From: Streptomyces sp. SAI-135
GTDB taxonomy: Bacteria; Actinomycetota; Actinomycetes; Streptomycetales; Streptomycetaceae
Direction of reading: 5' to 3'
NCBI RefSeq assembly: GCF_029893805.1
Contig: NZ_JARXYP010000002.1
Coordinates: 2,666,001 to 2,730,000, forward strand
Length of the DNA stretch: 64,000 bases
The notes below the pieces were generated by a model that was given only the letters and a program-made list of their open reading frames with translations, searched no databases and was not told the DNA's origin. Below, one piece after another: positions 35,645 to 42,361 of the stretch. Each line of letters opens with the position of its first letter. Position 1 is the first letter of the stretch. The translations under genes were made by a program, and so were the position numbers.

Positions 35645-36424
35645 GTGCCGGTCCTCCCCGGAGCCGAGCCGTTCCGCCATGAGGGCGGGGAGGCCGGTGT
35701 CCTTCTCTGCCACGGCTTCACCGGTTCCCCCCAGTCACTGCGGCCCTGGGCCCAGCACCTCGCCGCGCACGGCCTGACGGTCTCCCTGCCGCTGCTGCCG
35801 GGGCACGGCACCCGCTGGCAGGACATGGCCCTCACCGGCTGGCAGGACTGGTACGCCGAGGTGGACCGCGAGCTGCGCGCCCTCACCGAGCGCTGCACCT
35901 CCGTGTTCGTGGCCGGTCTGTCCATGGGCGGCACCCTGGCCCTGAGGCTGGCCGCCAAGCACGGGGACGCGGTGCGCGGTGTCGTGGTCGTCAACCCGGC
36001 GAACCGCATGCACGGCCTCGCGCCGTACGCCCTTCCGGTGGCCCGGCACTTCGTGCGGACGGCTCCCGGGATCGCCAGTGACATCAAGAAGGAGGGCAGC
36101 GTCGAGCTGGGGTACGACAGGGTGCCGCTGCACGCGGCGCACTCCCTGCGGACCTTCTTCCGGCAGGTCGACGGCGAGCTGCCGCAGGTCACGCAGCCGC
36201 TGCTGGTGCTGCGCAGCACCCAGGACCATGTGGTTCCCGCGACCGACTCCGCGCGCGTGCTGAGCCGGGTGTCGTCGACGGACGTGACCGAGATCGTGCT
36301 GGAACAGAGCTACCACGTGGCGACGTTGGACCATGACGCGGAGCGGATTTTCGACGAGAGCCTCGCGTTCATCGGCCGGCACACCACCGGCATCGGCAGT
36401 GAAGGGACGGCCGCCCGTGGCTGA
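35645..36424 (+). CDS. alpha/beta hydrolase (esterase/monoacylglycerol lipase-like)
   Basis: 259 residues with the alpha/beta-hydrolase triad: Ser93 in GLSMGG, an Asp in RSTQDHVVP and His in QSYHVATLDHD; the oxyanion loop is LLCHGFTGSPQS. The family includes carboxylesterase Est30 and monoacylglycerol lipases. Next to plsC it may act on acyl glycerols, but this is context only. GTG 35645 has AGGAG upstream. It overlaps the following gene by 8 nt. Confidence 0.87.
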   Translation: MPVLPGAEPFRHEGGEAGVLLCHGFTGSPQSLRPWAQHLAAHGLTVSLPLLPGHGTRWQDMALTGWQDWYAEVDRELRALTERCTSVFVAGLSMGGTLALRLAAKHGDAVRGVVVVNPANRMHGLAPYALPVARHFVRTAPGIASDIKKEGSVELGYDRVPLHAAHSLRTFFRQVDGELPQVTQPLLVLRSTQDHVVPATDSARVLSRVSSTDVTEIVLEQSYHVATLDHDAERIFDESLAFIGRHTTGIGSEGTAARG

Positions 36425-37010
36425 GCACGACTCCGACCGCGAAGACCGCGAGGGCCGCGAGCCGGAGGAGCAGGGCGTCCCGTTCGACGAGGAGGCCGCG
36501 TGGGCGGCCATCGTCGCCGGGTACGGCGAGGAGCCCAAGGACCCGCCGGGCACCACGCCGTTCAAGTCGGTCGAGGACCTCGCGCTCCTGGAGACCGAGA
36601 CCAACGACGAGCCCGCGGCGACGGAGAAGACCGAGACCAAGCCGAAGAGGGACGAGAAGCCGGCGAAGCCGCTGGGCGGTTCCGTCTCCTTCGCGCCCGG
36701 AGTCGGGCCGCGTGACTACAGCGCGCCGGAGCCGTCCGAGGACGACTTCGAGGAGGACGACGAGGGGCACTTCGTCCCGCCGGAGCCGCCGCCGCTGCCC
36801 GCCGCCGACACCACGGCGAAGTTCGCCTGGCTGGGCGTGCTGGGCGGACCGGTCCTGCTGCTGGTCGCGGTGCTGCTCGGCTGGGAGATGACGTGGTGGC
36901 TGGCCACGGTCGGGATCGGCGGCTTCCTGGGCGGCTTCGTCACGCTGGTGACCCGGATGCGGGCGGACGACGAGGACGACGGCGACCCCGGGCGGGGTGC
37001 GGTCGTCTAG
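36417..37010 (+). CDS. hypothetical protein, acidic N-terminus and two C-terminal membrane helices
   Basis: 197 residues. The first 140 are highly acidic and disordered, rich in Glu, Asp, Pro and Lys; two hydrophobic helices follow (FAWLGVLGGPVLLLVAVLLGW; WWLATVGIGGFLGGFVTLV). No family recognised. The GTG at 36417 overlaps the hydrolase gene and has GAAGGGA upstream; a longer frame from 36333 is less likely. The stop shares CTAG (37007-37010) with the convergent nuclease-fold gene. Confidence 0.75.
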   Translation: MAEHDSDREDREGREPEEQGVPFDEEAAWAAIVAGYGEEPKDPPGTTPFKSVEDLALLETETNDEPAATEKTETKPKRDEKPAKPLGGSVSFAPGVGPRDYSAPEPSEDDFEEDDEGHFVPPEPPPLPAADTTAKFAWLGVLGGPVLLLVAVLLGWEMTWWLATVGIGGFLGGFVTLVTRMRADDEDDGDPGRGAVV

Positions 37011-37714
37011 CCGGCGGGGACGTTGAGGGTGGCCAGGACCGGGAGATGGTCGGTGGCCGCCCTCAGGTCTGTCTGCGTGATGCCGGGCAGATCGAGCGGG
37101 ACTCCGCAGCCGAGCACCTCGATGCCCTTGGTGGCGAAGATCGCGTCGATGCGCTGGTGCGGTTCGGTGCGGGTCCAGGTGTGTTCGCCGCCGGTGGGGC
37201 TGGTCGCCCAGCAGTCCTGGAGGCCGTCCGCGATCCGGGCGAAGGCGGGGCCGGTGGGGGGTTCGTTGAGGTCGCCGCCCGCGACGGCGTGGTCCACGCC
37301 CAGGCCGGCGAGGCGGTCGAGGAGCATGCCCGCCTGGTCGTGGCGCTCGTCCTTCTGCAGCGAGAGGTGACAGCTCAGTACGCCGAGGCGGGCGCCGCCG
37401 ATGCGTACGACGGCGGTGGCGAAGCCCCTTCGGTGCCGGCCGGGGGTGAGGGGGAGCAGGACGTCCTCGGTGCGCTCGACCGTGGCCCGCAGGTTGCAGA
37501 GGATCGCGGGGCCGGCCGCGGTGCCGCCACCGGTGAGGATGACCAGGCCCGAGGCCGAGGCCAGCCGCGCGAGCTTCTTGCGCCAGCGGAAGAAGATCGG
37601 GGCTTCTTGGATCAGCACGAGATCTGGTGCGCAGGCGCTGATGACACGGGCGAGGGCAGCCGTGTCGTCGCGCATGGAGCGGATGTTGTAGCTCAGGACC
37701 TTGACCGGAACCAT
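37007..37714 (-). CDS. endonuclease/exonuclease/phosphatase family protein
   Basis: 235 residues with the EEP fold: KVLSYNIRSMRDD near the start, PDLVLIQEAPIF (metal-binding Glu), VAGGDLNEPPTGP (Asp/Asn), RIDAIFATK and ATDHLPVLATL (catalytic His). EEP proteins cleave phosphodiesters or phosphomonoesters in DNA, RNA or lipids; the substrate is open. ATG 37714 is chosen because TAGATT lies 7 nt upstream (leaderless), rather than the ATG at 37735. Confidence 0.85.
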   Translation of the reverse strand: MVPVKVLSYNIRSMRDDTAALARVISACAPDLVLIQEAPIFFRWRKKLARLASASGLVILTGGGTAAGPAILCNLRATVERTEDVLLPLTPGRHRRGFATAVVRIGGARLGVLSCHLSLQKDERHDQAGMLLDRLAGLGVDHAVAGGDLNEPPTGPAFARIADGLQDCWATSPTGGEHTWTRTEPHQRIDAIFATKGIEVLGCGVPLDLPGITQTDLRAATDHLPVLATLNVPAG

Positions 37715-37774
37715 GTGGATCAATCTACGCCCCATGAAGAGGGGCGCGAGGTCGGTGCGCGACTGCCGGTTCGC

Positions 37775-37806
37775 TGTGGCTGGTCGCGCAGTTCCCCGCG
37801 CCCCTG
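37775..37806 (+). repeat. dispersed intergenic element, single copy after glkA
   Basis: A plus-oriented copy of the element (GGTCGCGCAGTTCCCCGCGC core), 18 nt after the glkA stop as read on the minus strand. Intergenic and non-coding. Confidence 0.75.
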
Positions 37807-37823
37807 AAAAAGCACAGTCACCG

Positions 37824-38777
37824 TTACATGATCGGGTCGGGCTCCCGCGCCAGGTCCGCCGCGCCCACCAGGCCCGCCTTGTTGCCCAGCTGGGCCGCGA
37901 TCACGTCCGCCACGGGGCGCCAGTTGCCGCCCACCAGCCAGCGCTTGTAGGACTTACGGATCGGGTCCAGGACCAGTTCGCCCTCGTCGGAGAGGCCGCC
38001 GCCGACGATGAAGGCGGACGGGTCGAAGAGGGACGCCAGGTCGGCGAGGCCCGCACCGGCCCAGCGGGCGAGCTCGCGGTAGGAGTCGACGGCTACCGGG
38101 TCGCCCTGCCGGGCGGCCATGGAGATGTGCTTGCCCTCGATGCCGTCGGGGCTGCCGTCACCGAGACCGAGGAGGATCTCGGCGTTCTCCGGGGTGGCGT
38201 TGGCACGCTGCTTGGCGTACCTCACGAGCGCCCGCCCCGACGCGTACTGCTCCCAGCAGCCCTGCGAGCCGCAGCCGCACAGCAGGCCGTCCGGGACCAT
38301 GCGGATGTGGCCGAACTCGGCCGCGACACCGAAGTGACCGCGGCGCAGCTTGTTGCCGATGATGATGCCGCCACCGAGACCGGTGCCGAGCGTGATGCAG
38401 ATGACGTTGCGGTGGCCCTTGCCCGCGCCGAACTTGTACTCGCCCCACGCGGCCGCGTTGGCGTCGTTCTCCACGACGACCGGAAGGCCGACACGGGTCT
38501 CGACCTTCTCCTTCAACGGCTCGTTGCGCCAGTGGATGTTGGGGGCGAAGTAGACCTCCGAGCGCTGGCGGTTGACGTATCCGGCCGCACCGATGCCCAC
38601 GCCCACGATGTCGTGCCCGGCACGCGCGCCCTCCACCGCCGAGGCGATCGCGTCCACGATGCCCTCGGCCGTGCCCGGGGTCGGCACCTTGTGGGTCGAG
38701 AGGATGTTGCCTTCCTCATCGACCACGCCGGCCGCGATCTTCGTGCCGCCGATGTCGACGCCGATGGTGAGTCCCAT
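37824..38777 (-). CDS. glkA: glucokinase (ROK family)
   Basis: 317 residues, ROK family. ATP motif GVDIGGTKIAAGVVD at the N-terminus; sugar and catalytic segment VENDANAAAWGEY; ROK zinc motif CGCGSQGCWEQYASG; GGGLSDEGE near the end. It phosphorylates glucose and in Streptomyces is needed for glucose repression. ATG 38777. Confidence 0.95.
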   Translation of the reverse strand: MGLTIGVDIGGTKIAAGVVDEEGNILSTHKVPTPGTAEGIVDAIASAVEGARAGHDIVGVGIGAAGYVNRQRSEVYFAPNIHWRNEPLKEKVETRVGLPVVVENDANAAAWGEYKFGAGKGHRNVICITLGTGLGGGIIIGNKLRRGHFGVAAEFGHIRMVPDGLLCGCGSQGCWEQYASGRALVRYAKQRANATPENAEILLGLGDGSPDGIEGKHISMAARQGDPVAVDSYRELARWAGAGLADLASLFDPSAFIVGGGLSDEGELVLDPIRKSYKRWLVGGNWRPVADVIAAQLGNKAGLVGAADLAREPDPIM

Positions 38778-38844
38778 GAATCCCTCAGTTTCGGTCGAGC
38801 CCCGCTACGGCCAACCGTACCCGAGGCCCTGCCGTCAGGGGGTT

Positions 38845-39327
38845 TCAGTCCAGATCGATGCGCTCGGGGCCGGGGTCCTCGCCCTTGTCGCGCAGGGTGT
38901 CGTCGCGCCGGCTCCAGCGCTGTTCCTGCGCCTGGACCGCGGAGCGGTACGCGGCGAGGAGTTCACCACCGGCGGCGGCGAGGTGGTCGAAGACGTCCGG
39001 GTTGCGCTCTATGACCGGCTCGACCGCGGCCTTGGCCTGCTGCACGACCTGCCTGACCATCTGCTGGGCGGCGGGCCCGGCGATGCTCCCGAGCAGCGGG
39101 GACTGGAGGCCGGACAGCTTCTCGGCGACGTTGTCGACGAGCTTGCGCAGCTCCTCGGCGGCCGAACCCGGGGGCGGGCCGTACTGGGTGCGGCGGCGGG
39201 CCTTCTCCGCCTCGAGGTCCTCCGCGACCGCCGTCGCCCACGCGTCGGCGTCGGTCGCCCGTACCTCGTCCTCGGCGTCCGCGGGCTCGCGGTCCGCGGC
39301 GTCGGACGGGGGGAGCTCTTCGCTCAT
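38845..39327 (-). CDS. DUF5304 acidic protein
   Basis: 160 residues, acidic and helical, without membrane segments. The middle (EELRKLVDNVAEKLSGLQSPLLGS, QQMVRQVVQQAKAAVEPVIERNPDVF, LLAAYRSAVQAQEQRW) is amphipathic and likely coiled coil; the N-terminus is Glu/Asp-rich and disordered. Function unknown. ATG 39327 with GGAGG upstream; 57 nt after the ArsA-like gene on the same strand. Confidence 0.78.
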   Translation of the reverse strand: MSEELPPSDAADREPADAEDEVRATDADAWATAVAEDLEAEKARRRTQYGPPPGSAAEELRKLVDNVAEKLSGLQSPLLGSIAGPAAQQMVRQVVQQAKAAVEPVIERNPDVFDHLAAAGGELLAAYRSAVQAQEQRWSRRDDTLRDKGEDPGPERIDLD

Positions 39328-39384
39328 GACGACCTCCTGACTACGGTTCGTCCCTCCGACGTTACCCGAATGGGCGTACCCGGT

Positions 39385-40542
39385 TCACGGGGTGCGGGGC
39401 CACAGATCCGGGTCCGGCGCGAACCTGATCCGCAGCTCGTCCTCGCGCAGGGCCGCGCCGGCGACGGTGCAGCGGCGCAGGGCCGAGGGCAGCGGGACGA
39501 TCCGGCGGAACTGCCCGGCGCTGACGACGAGTTCGTCGCCCCGCCGGACCAGGTCGAGCTCGTCGCGGACGGCGCCGGACAGCGGGATGCGCCAGACGAG
39601 GACGCCGTCCTCGGCGAGCTGGTCGACGACGGGCCACTCGACGGTGGAGGTCGTCGCGTTGACTCCCGGGACGCCGAGCGCGGCGAGGTCGTCGTCGCCG
39701 CGCGGGTCGTGGCCGAGATGCGGGACGCTCCGGACGTCGTACGACTCCTGCCACTCCTCCAGGACCTTGCGCTGCTGGGCCACGAGTCCCGGGGGCCAGT
39801 CCTCCGGTGCGACGCGGTTGGCGACCAGGGTGTCGGGGCGCAGGCCGCGCAGGGCGAGGGCGAGGCCGGCGGCACGTACGGCGTCGGAGCCGGCGGGGCC
39901 GGGTTCGGCGACCAGGCGCACGACGGCCTGCCGGTCGGCGAGGACGGCCTCGACCGCGCCGAGCTCGGTGTCCCAGCGGGCGGCGGTCTCGTACAGCCAC
40001 TCCGAGGGCATGGGGACACCCGCGAGCCGTCCGAGGACGGGACGCAGGCCGGCGGCCGCCTGGCGCTCGGCGGGCAGCAGCCGGCGCAGGTAGCGGCGCA
40101 GTTCCTCCGGCAGGGAGAGCAGGGCGAGGGCCTGCGGGACGGGCGGCAGGTCCACGACGAGCAGTTCGTGCCGCTCGGAGAGCGCGGCGTCGCGCAGGGC
40201 GCGCAGCAGGGTGAGTTCCTCCGCGCCGGGGAGGGGAGTGACCTCCTCGGGGTCCAGCCGGGAGGCGCCGAGCAGGTCGAGCACGTTCGAGGCACGGTCC
40301 TGGAACCCGGCGAGGTCGTCGCGGAATCCGGCGGTGGCGTCGGGGCGCCAGGCGGTGAGGGCCGGGGTGACCTGGGCGGGGGTCGCGCCGGTCGGTACGC
40401 CGAGGATCGTGCCGAGGGTGTCGGTGCGGTCGGCACTCAGCACCAGGGTGCGGGTGCCCTCGCGGGCGGCGGCGAGCGCGGTGGCGGCGGCGACGGTGGT
40501 GCGGCCGCTGCCGCCGGGGCCGGTGATCAGGATGGTGCGCAT
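39385..40542 (-). CDS. ArsA-like P-loop ATPase
   Basis: 385 residues. N-terminal deviant Walker A GPGGSGRTTVAAA (the GGSGRTT differs from classic ArsA GKGGVGKTT by lacking the second Lys); LLVVDLPPVPQALALLSLPEEL holds the Walker B/switch region; a small C-terminal beta domain (VWRIPLSGAVRDELDLVRRGDELVV) resembles an ArsA/HSP20-like domain. ArsA family members drive anion export or tail-anchored protein handling; here the role is unknown. ATG 40542. The next genes downstream are DUF5304 and glkA. Confidence 0.8.
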   Translation of the reverse strand: MRTILITGPGGSGRTTVAAATALAAAREGTRTLVLSADRTDTLGTILGVPTGATPAQVTPALTAWRPDATAGFRDDLAGFQDRASNVLDLLGASRLDPEEVTPLPGAEELTLLRALRDAALSERHELLVVDLPPVPQALALLSLPEELRRYLRRLLPAERQAAAGLRPVLGRLAGVPMPSEWLYETAARWDTELGAVEAVLADRQAVVRLVAEPGPAGSDAVRAAGLALALRGLRPDTLVANRVAPEDWPPGLVAQQRKVLEEWQESYDVRSVPHLGHDPRGDDDLAALGVPGVNATTSTVEWPVVDQLAEDGVLVWRIPLSGAVRDELDLVRRGDELVVSAGQFRRIVPLPSALRRCTVAGAALREDELRIRFAPDPDLWPRTP

Positions 40543-40746
40543 AGGGGTGAACCGTAGTGGACGCCGGAGATGTGCCTCGCTGTGCCGTCTTGTGGCTGCG
40601 GGCGCGTCGTGGCTGGTCGCGCAGTTCCCCGCGCCCCCAAGAAGCTGGGTGCAGCTGGGCGATCGACGACTGCACCCACCCAGGGGCGCGGGGAACTGCG
40701 CGATCAGCCCCCACCGGCCCGCAGCCGACAGCGAACCGACGAACCC
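40543..40746. repeat. large inverted repeat made of two head-to-head dispersed elements
   Basis: Non-coding. Two copies of the dispersed element face each other and form three stacked stems: 10 bp perfect (40594-40603 / 40717-40726), 27 bp with one G-T pair (40611-40637 / 40683-40709) and 9 bp perfect (40646-40654 / 40670-40678), with a 15-nt loop. The right edge lies 20 nt after the SRPBCC stop, so it may end that transcript. Confidence 0.88.
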
Positions 40747-41187
40747 CTATCGCCCCGACTCGACCCGCTTCTTCAGCCCCGCCAGCGCCCGGTCGATGAT
40801 GACCTTCTCCGCCTTGCGCTTGATCATCCCCAGCATCGGGATCTTGACGTCGACGGTCAGCAGGTAGGTGACCTCGGTCGCCCCCGCCCCCGCCGGCTTC
40901 AGCACGTACGAACCGTCGAGCTGTCGCAGCATCTGGGACTTGACCAGCGTCCAGGAGACCTCGTTCTCGCCGGTCCACGTGTAGCCGAGGACCTGGTCGT
41001 CCTTGATCGCGCCCGCGTCCATGACCAGCCGGACCTGCTCGGCGCGGCCGGACGCGTCCGTGGAGAGCACCTCCGCCTGCTTCACCTCGCCCGTCCAGTC
41101 CGGGTAGCGGGCGAAGTCGGCGATCACGGCCATGACGTCGGCCGGCGCAGCGTCGATCGTGATGCTCGAACTGGTGTGTTCCGCCAT
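40747..41187 (-). CDS. SRPBCC-family protein (polyketide cyclase/START-like)
   Basis: 146 residues with the helix-grip SRPBCC layout: SSITIDAAPADVMAVIADFARYPDWTGEVKQAEVL, then ATEVTYLLTVDVKIPMLGMIKRKAEKVIIDRALAGLKKRVE. These proteins bind small hydrophobic ligands or act as cyclases; none can be named here. ATG 41187 has GGAGGAG upstream; the in-frame start at 41235 lacks one. Confidence 0.83.
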   Translation of the reverse strand: MAEHTSSSITIDAAPADVMAVIADFARYPDWTGEVKQAEVLSTDASGRAEQVRLVMDAGAIKDDQVLGYTWTGENEVSWTLVKSQMLRQLDGSYVLKPAGAGATEVTYLLTVDVKIPMLGMIKRKAEKVIIDRALAGLKKRVESGR

Positions 41188-41270
41188 CGCCGTGGCTCCT
41201 CCAGATACGGTCCGGTGAGGAAGGGTGGTGCGCACGTCTGTGCAGCGTGAAGGCTACCGCGCGGACGGAC

Positions 41271-42068
41271 TCACCATTCCAGCGCCCACGGCTTCCCGCT
41301 CCCGGCGAAGTGCCCCACGTTCACGCACTCCGTGGCGCCGATCCGCATCCGGCGGACCAGGGGCTGGTGAACGTGACCGAACAGGGAGTACCGGGGTCTG
41401 GTGCGGCGGATCGCGGCCAGCAGCGCCCGGCTGCCCCGCTCGAACCGGCGCGCCACCGTGTCGTAGACCAGTTCCGGCACCTCCGGCGGGATGTGCGTGC
41501 ACAGCACGTCCACCTCGCCGACCGCCTCGATCTTCGCCGCGTACTCCTCGTCGCTGACCTCGTACGGCGTCCGCATGGGCGTCCGCAGACCGCCGCCGAC
41601 GAAGCCGAACGTCCAGCCGCCGATCTCGGCCCGCTGGCCGTCGAGCACGGTCGTGCCGGGTCCGGCGTACTCCGGCCACAGCGGCGGCATGTCGACATTG
41701 CCGTAGGTCGCGTACGTCGGTGTCGGGAACGCGGCGAACATCTCGGCGTACTGCTTGCGCACCGCGGTCTCGATCACCGAGCCCCGGTCGGCGCCGATGC
41801 CGCCCCACAGCCGGGCGCCGAGTTCGCGGGCCTCCTCGAAGCGGCGGGCGGTGCGCAGTTCCACGATCCGGTCGGCGTTCTCCACCCCGAACAGGTCGGG
41901 GAAGATGCCCCGGGAGTGGTCGGCGTAGTCGAGGAACAGAACCAGGTCGCCCAGGCAGATCAGGGCGTCGGCACCCTCGCCGGCTCTGGCCAGGTCACGG
42001 GCGTTGCCGTGCACGTCGCTGACCACATGGACGCGTGTCTTCCGGTTTCCGGCCGGTGTGGGTGCCAT
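41271..42068 (-). CDS. metallophosphoesterase
   Basis: 265 residues of the calcineurin-like phosphoesterase fold: VHVVSDVHGNARDL, LICLGDLVLFLDY, YGNVD, CTHIPPEVP and FGHVHQPLVRR supply the dinuclear-metal ligands (DxH, GD, GNxD, H, GHxH). Substrate unknown. ATG 42068 is chosen because TACTCT lies 8 nt upstream; an in-frame start at 42266 would cross the fadD promoter region. Divergent from fadD across a 293-bp spacer. Confidence 0.85.
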   Translation of the reverse strand: MAPTPAGNRKTRVHVVSDVHGNARDLARAGEGADALICLGDLVLFLDYADHSRGIFPDLFGVENADRIVELRTARRFEEARELGARLWGGIGADRGSVIETAVRKQYAEMFAAFPTPTYATYGNVDMPPLWPEYAGPGTTVLDGQRAEIGGWTFGFVGGGLRTPMRTPYEVSDEEYAAKIEAVGEVDVLCTHIPPEVPELVYDTVARRFERGSRALLAAIRRTRPRYSLFGHVHQPLVRRMRIGATECVNVGHFAGSGKPWALEW

Positions 42069-42124
42069 GACGATCAAGAGTAGGCCTGTGCGGCATACGT
42101 GAACAGTGCCGACCGGGCCTGCGG

Positions 42125-42142
42125 TTACTGGCCAGTCAGTAA
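42125..42142. promoter_or_regulatory. TetR-type operator in the phosphoesterase/fadD spacer
   Basis: TTACTG-GCCAGT-CAGTAA, a perfect 6-bp inverted repeat. Its core (42127-42140) ACTGGCCAGTCAGT differs from the ABC-operon core at 7643-7656 by a single base, suggesting the same or a related TetR regulator. Confidence 0.55.
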
Positions 42143-42210
42143 GCAGGTGGACTACTGTGCGCGAAGAACCCCAATCCGTGTGACGCAGCGAACATCTCGC
42201 CGGACCCCCC

Positions 42211-42240
42211 TGTCGAAGAAGCCATACCGGCGGGTAACGT
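42211..42240 (+). promoter_or_regulatory. candidate fadD promoter
   Basis: TGTCGA (42211-42216), 18-nt spacer and TAACGT (42235-42240). Transcription would start near 42247, at the left foot of the hairpin at 42242-42296. Confidence 0.45.
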
Positions 42241-42241
42241 C

Positions 42242-42296
42242 CGGGCAGTCCAGTCGTGCTCAGCATTCAATTACTGAATCCCTGAGCACCTGCCCG
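42242..42296 (+). other. structured leader/operator hairpin upstream of fadD
   Basis: A 55-nt imperfect palindrome: 7-bp stem (42242-42248 / 42290-42296), a one-sided 7-nt bulge, 8-bp stem (42256-42263 / 42282-42289), a small internal loop, 5-bp stem (42265-42269 / 42275-42279) and an ATTAC loop; 20 bp in all. It ends 65 nt before the fadD start and could be a 5' hairpin or a DNA operator. No known riboswitch class matches. Confidence 0.55.
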
Positions 42297-42361
42297 AGCC
42301 TTGGACCGACCGTCGCATCACACAACGTCGTGGCGCCGGCGCCCTATTAGGAGCAGCAGTC

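Noticed and set aside
38572..40557. A 661-codon plus-strand ORF spanning glkA start, DUF5304 and ArsA-like gene
   Set aside because: It is antisense to three well-supported minus-strand genes and has no recognisable domain.
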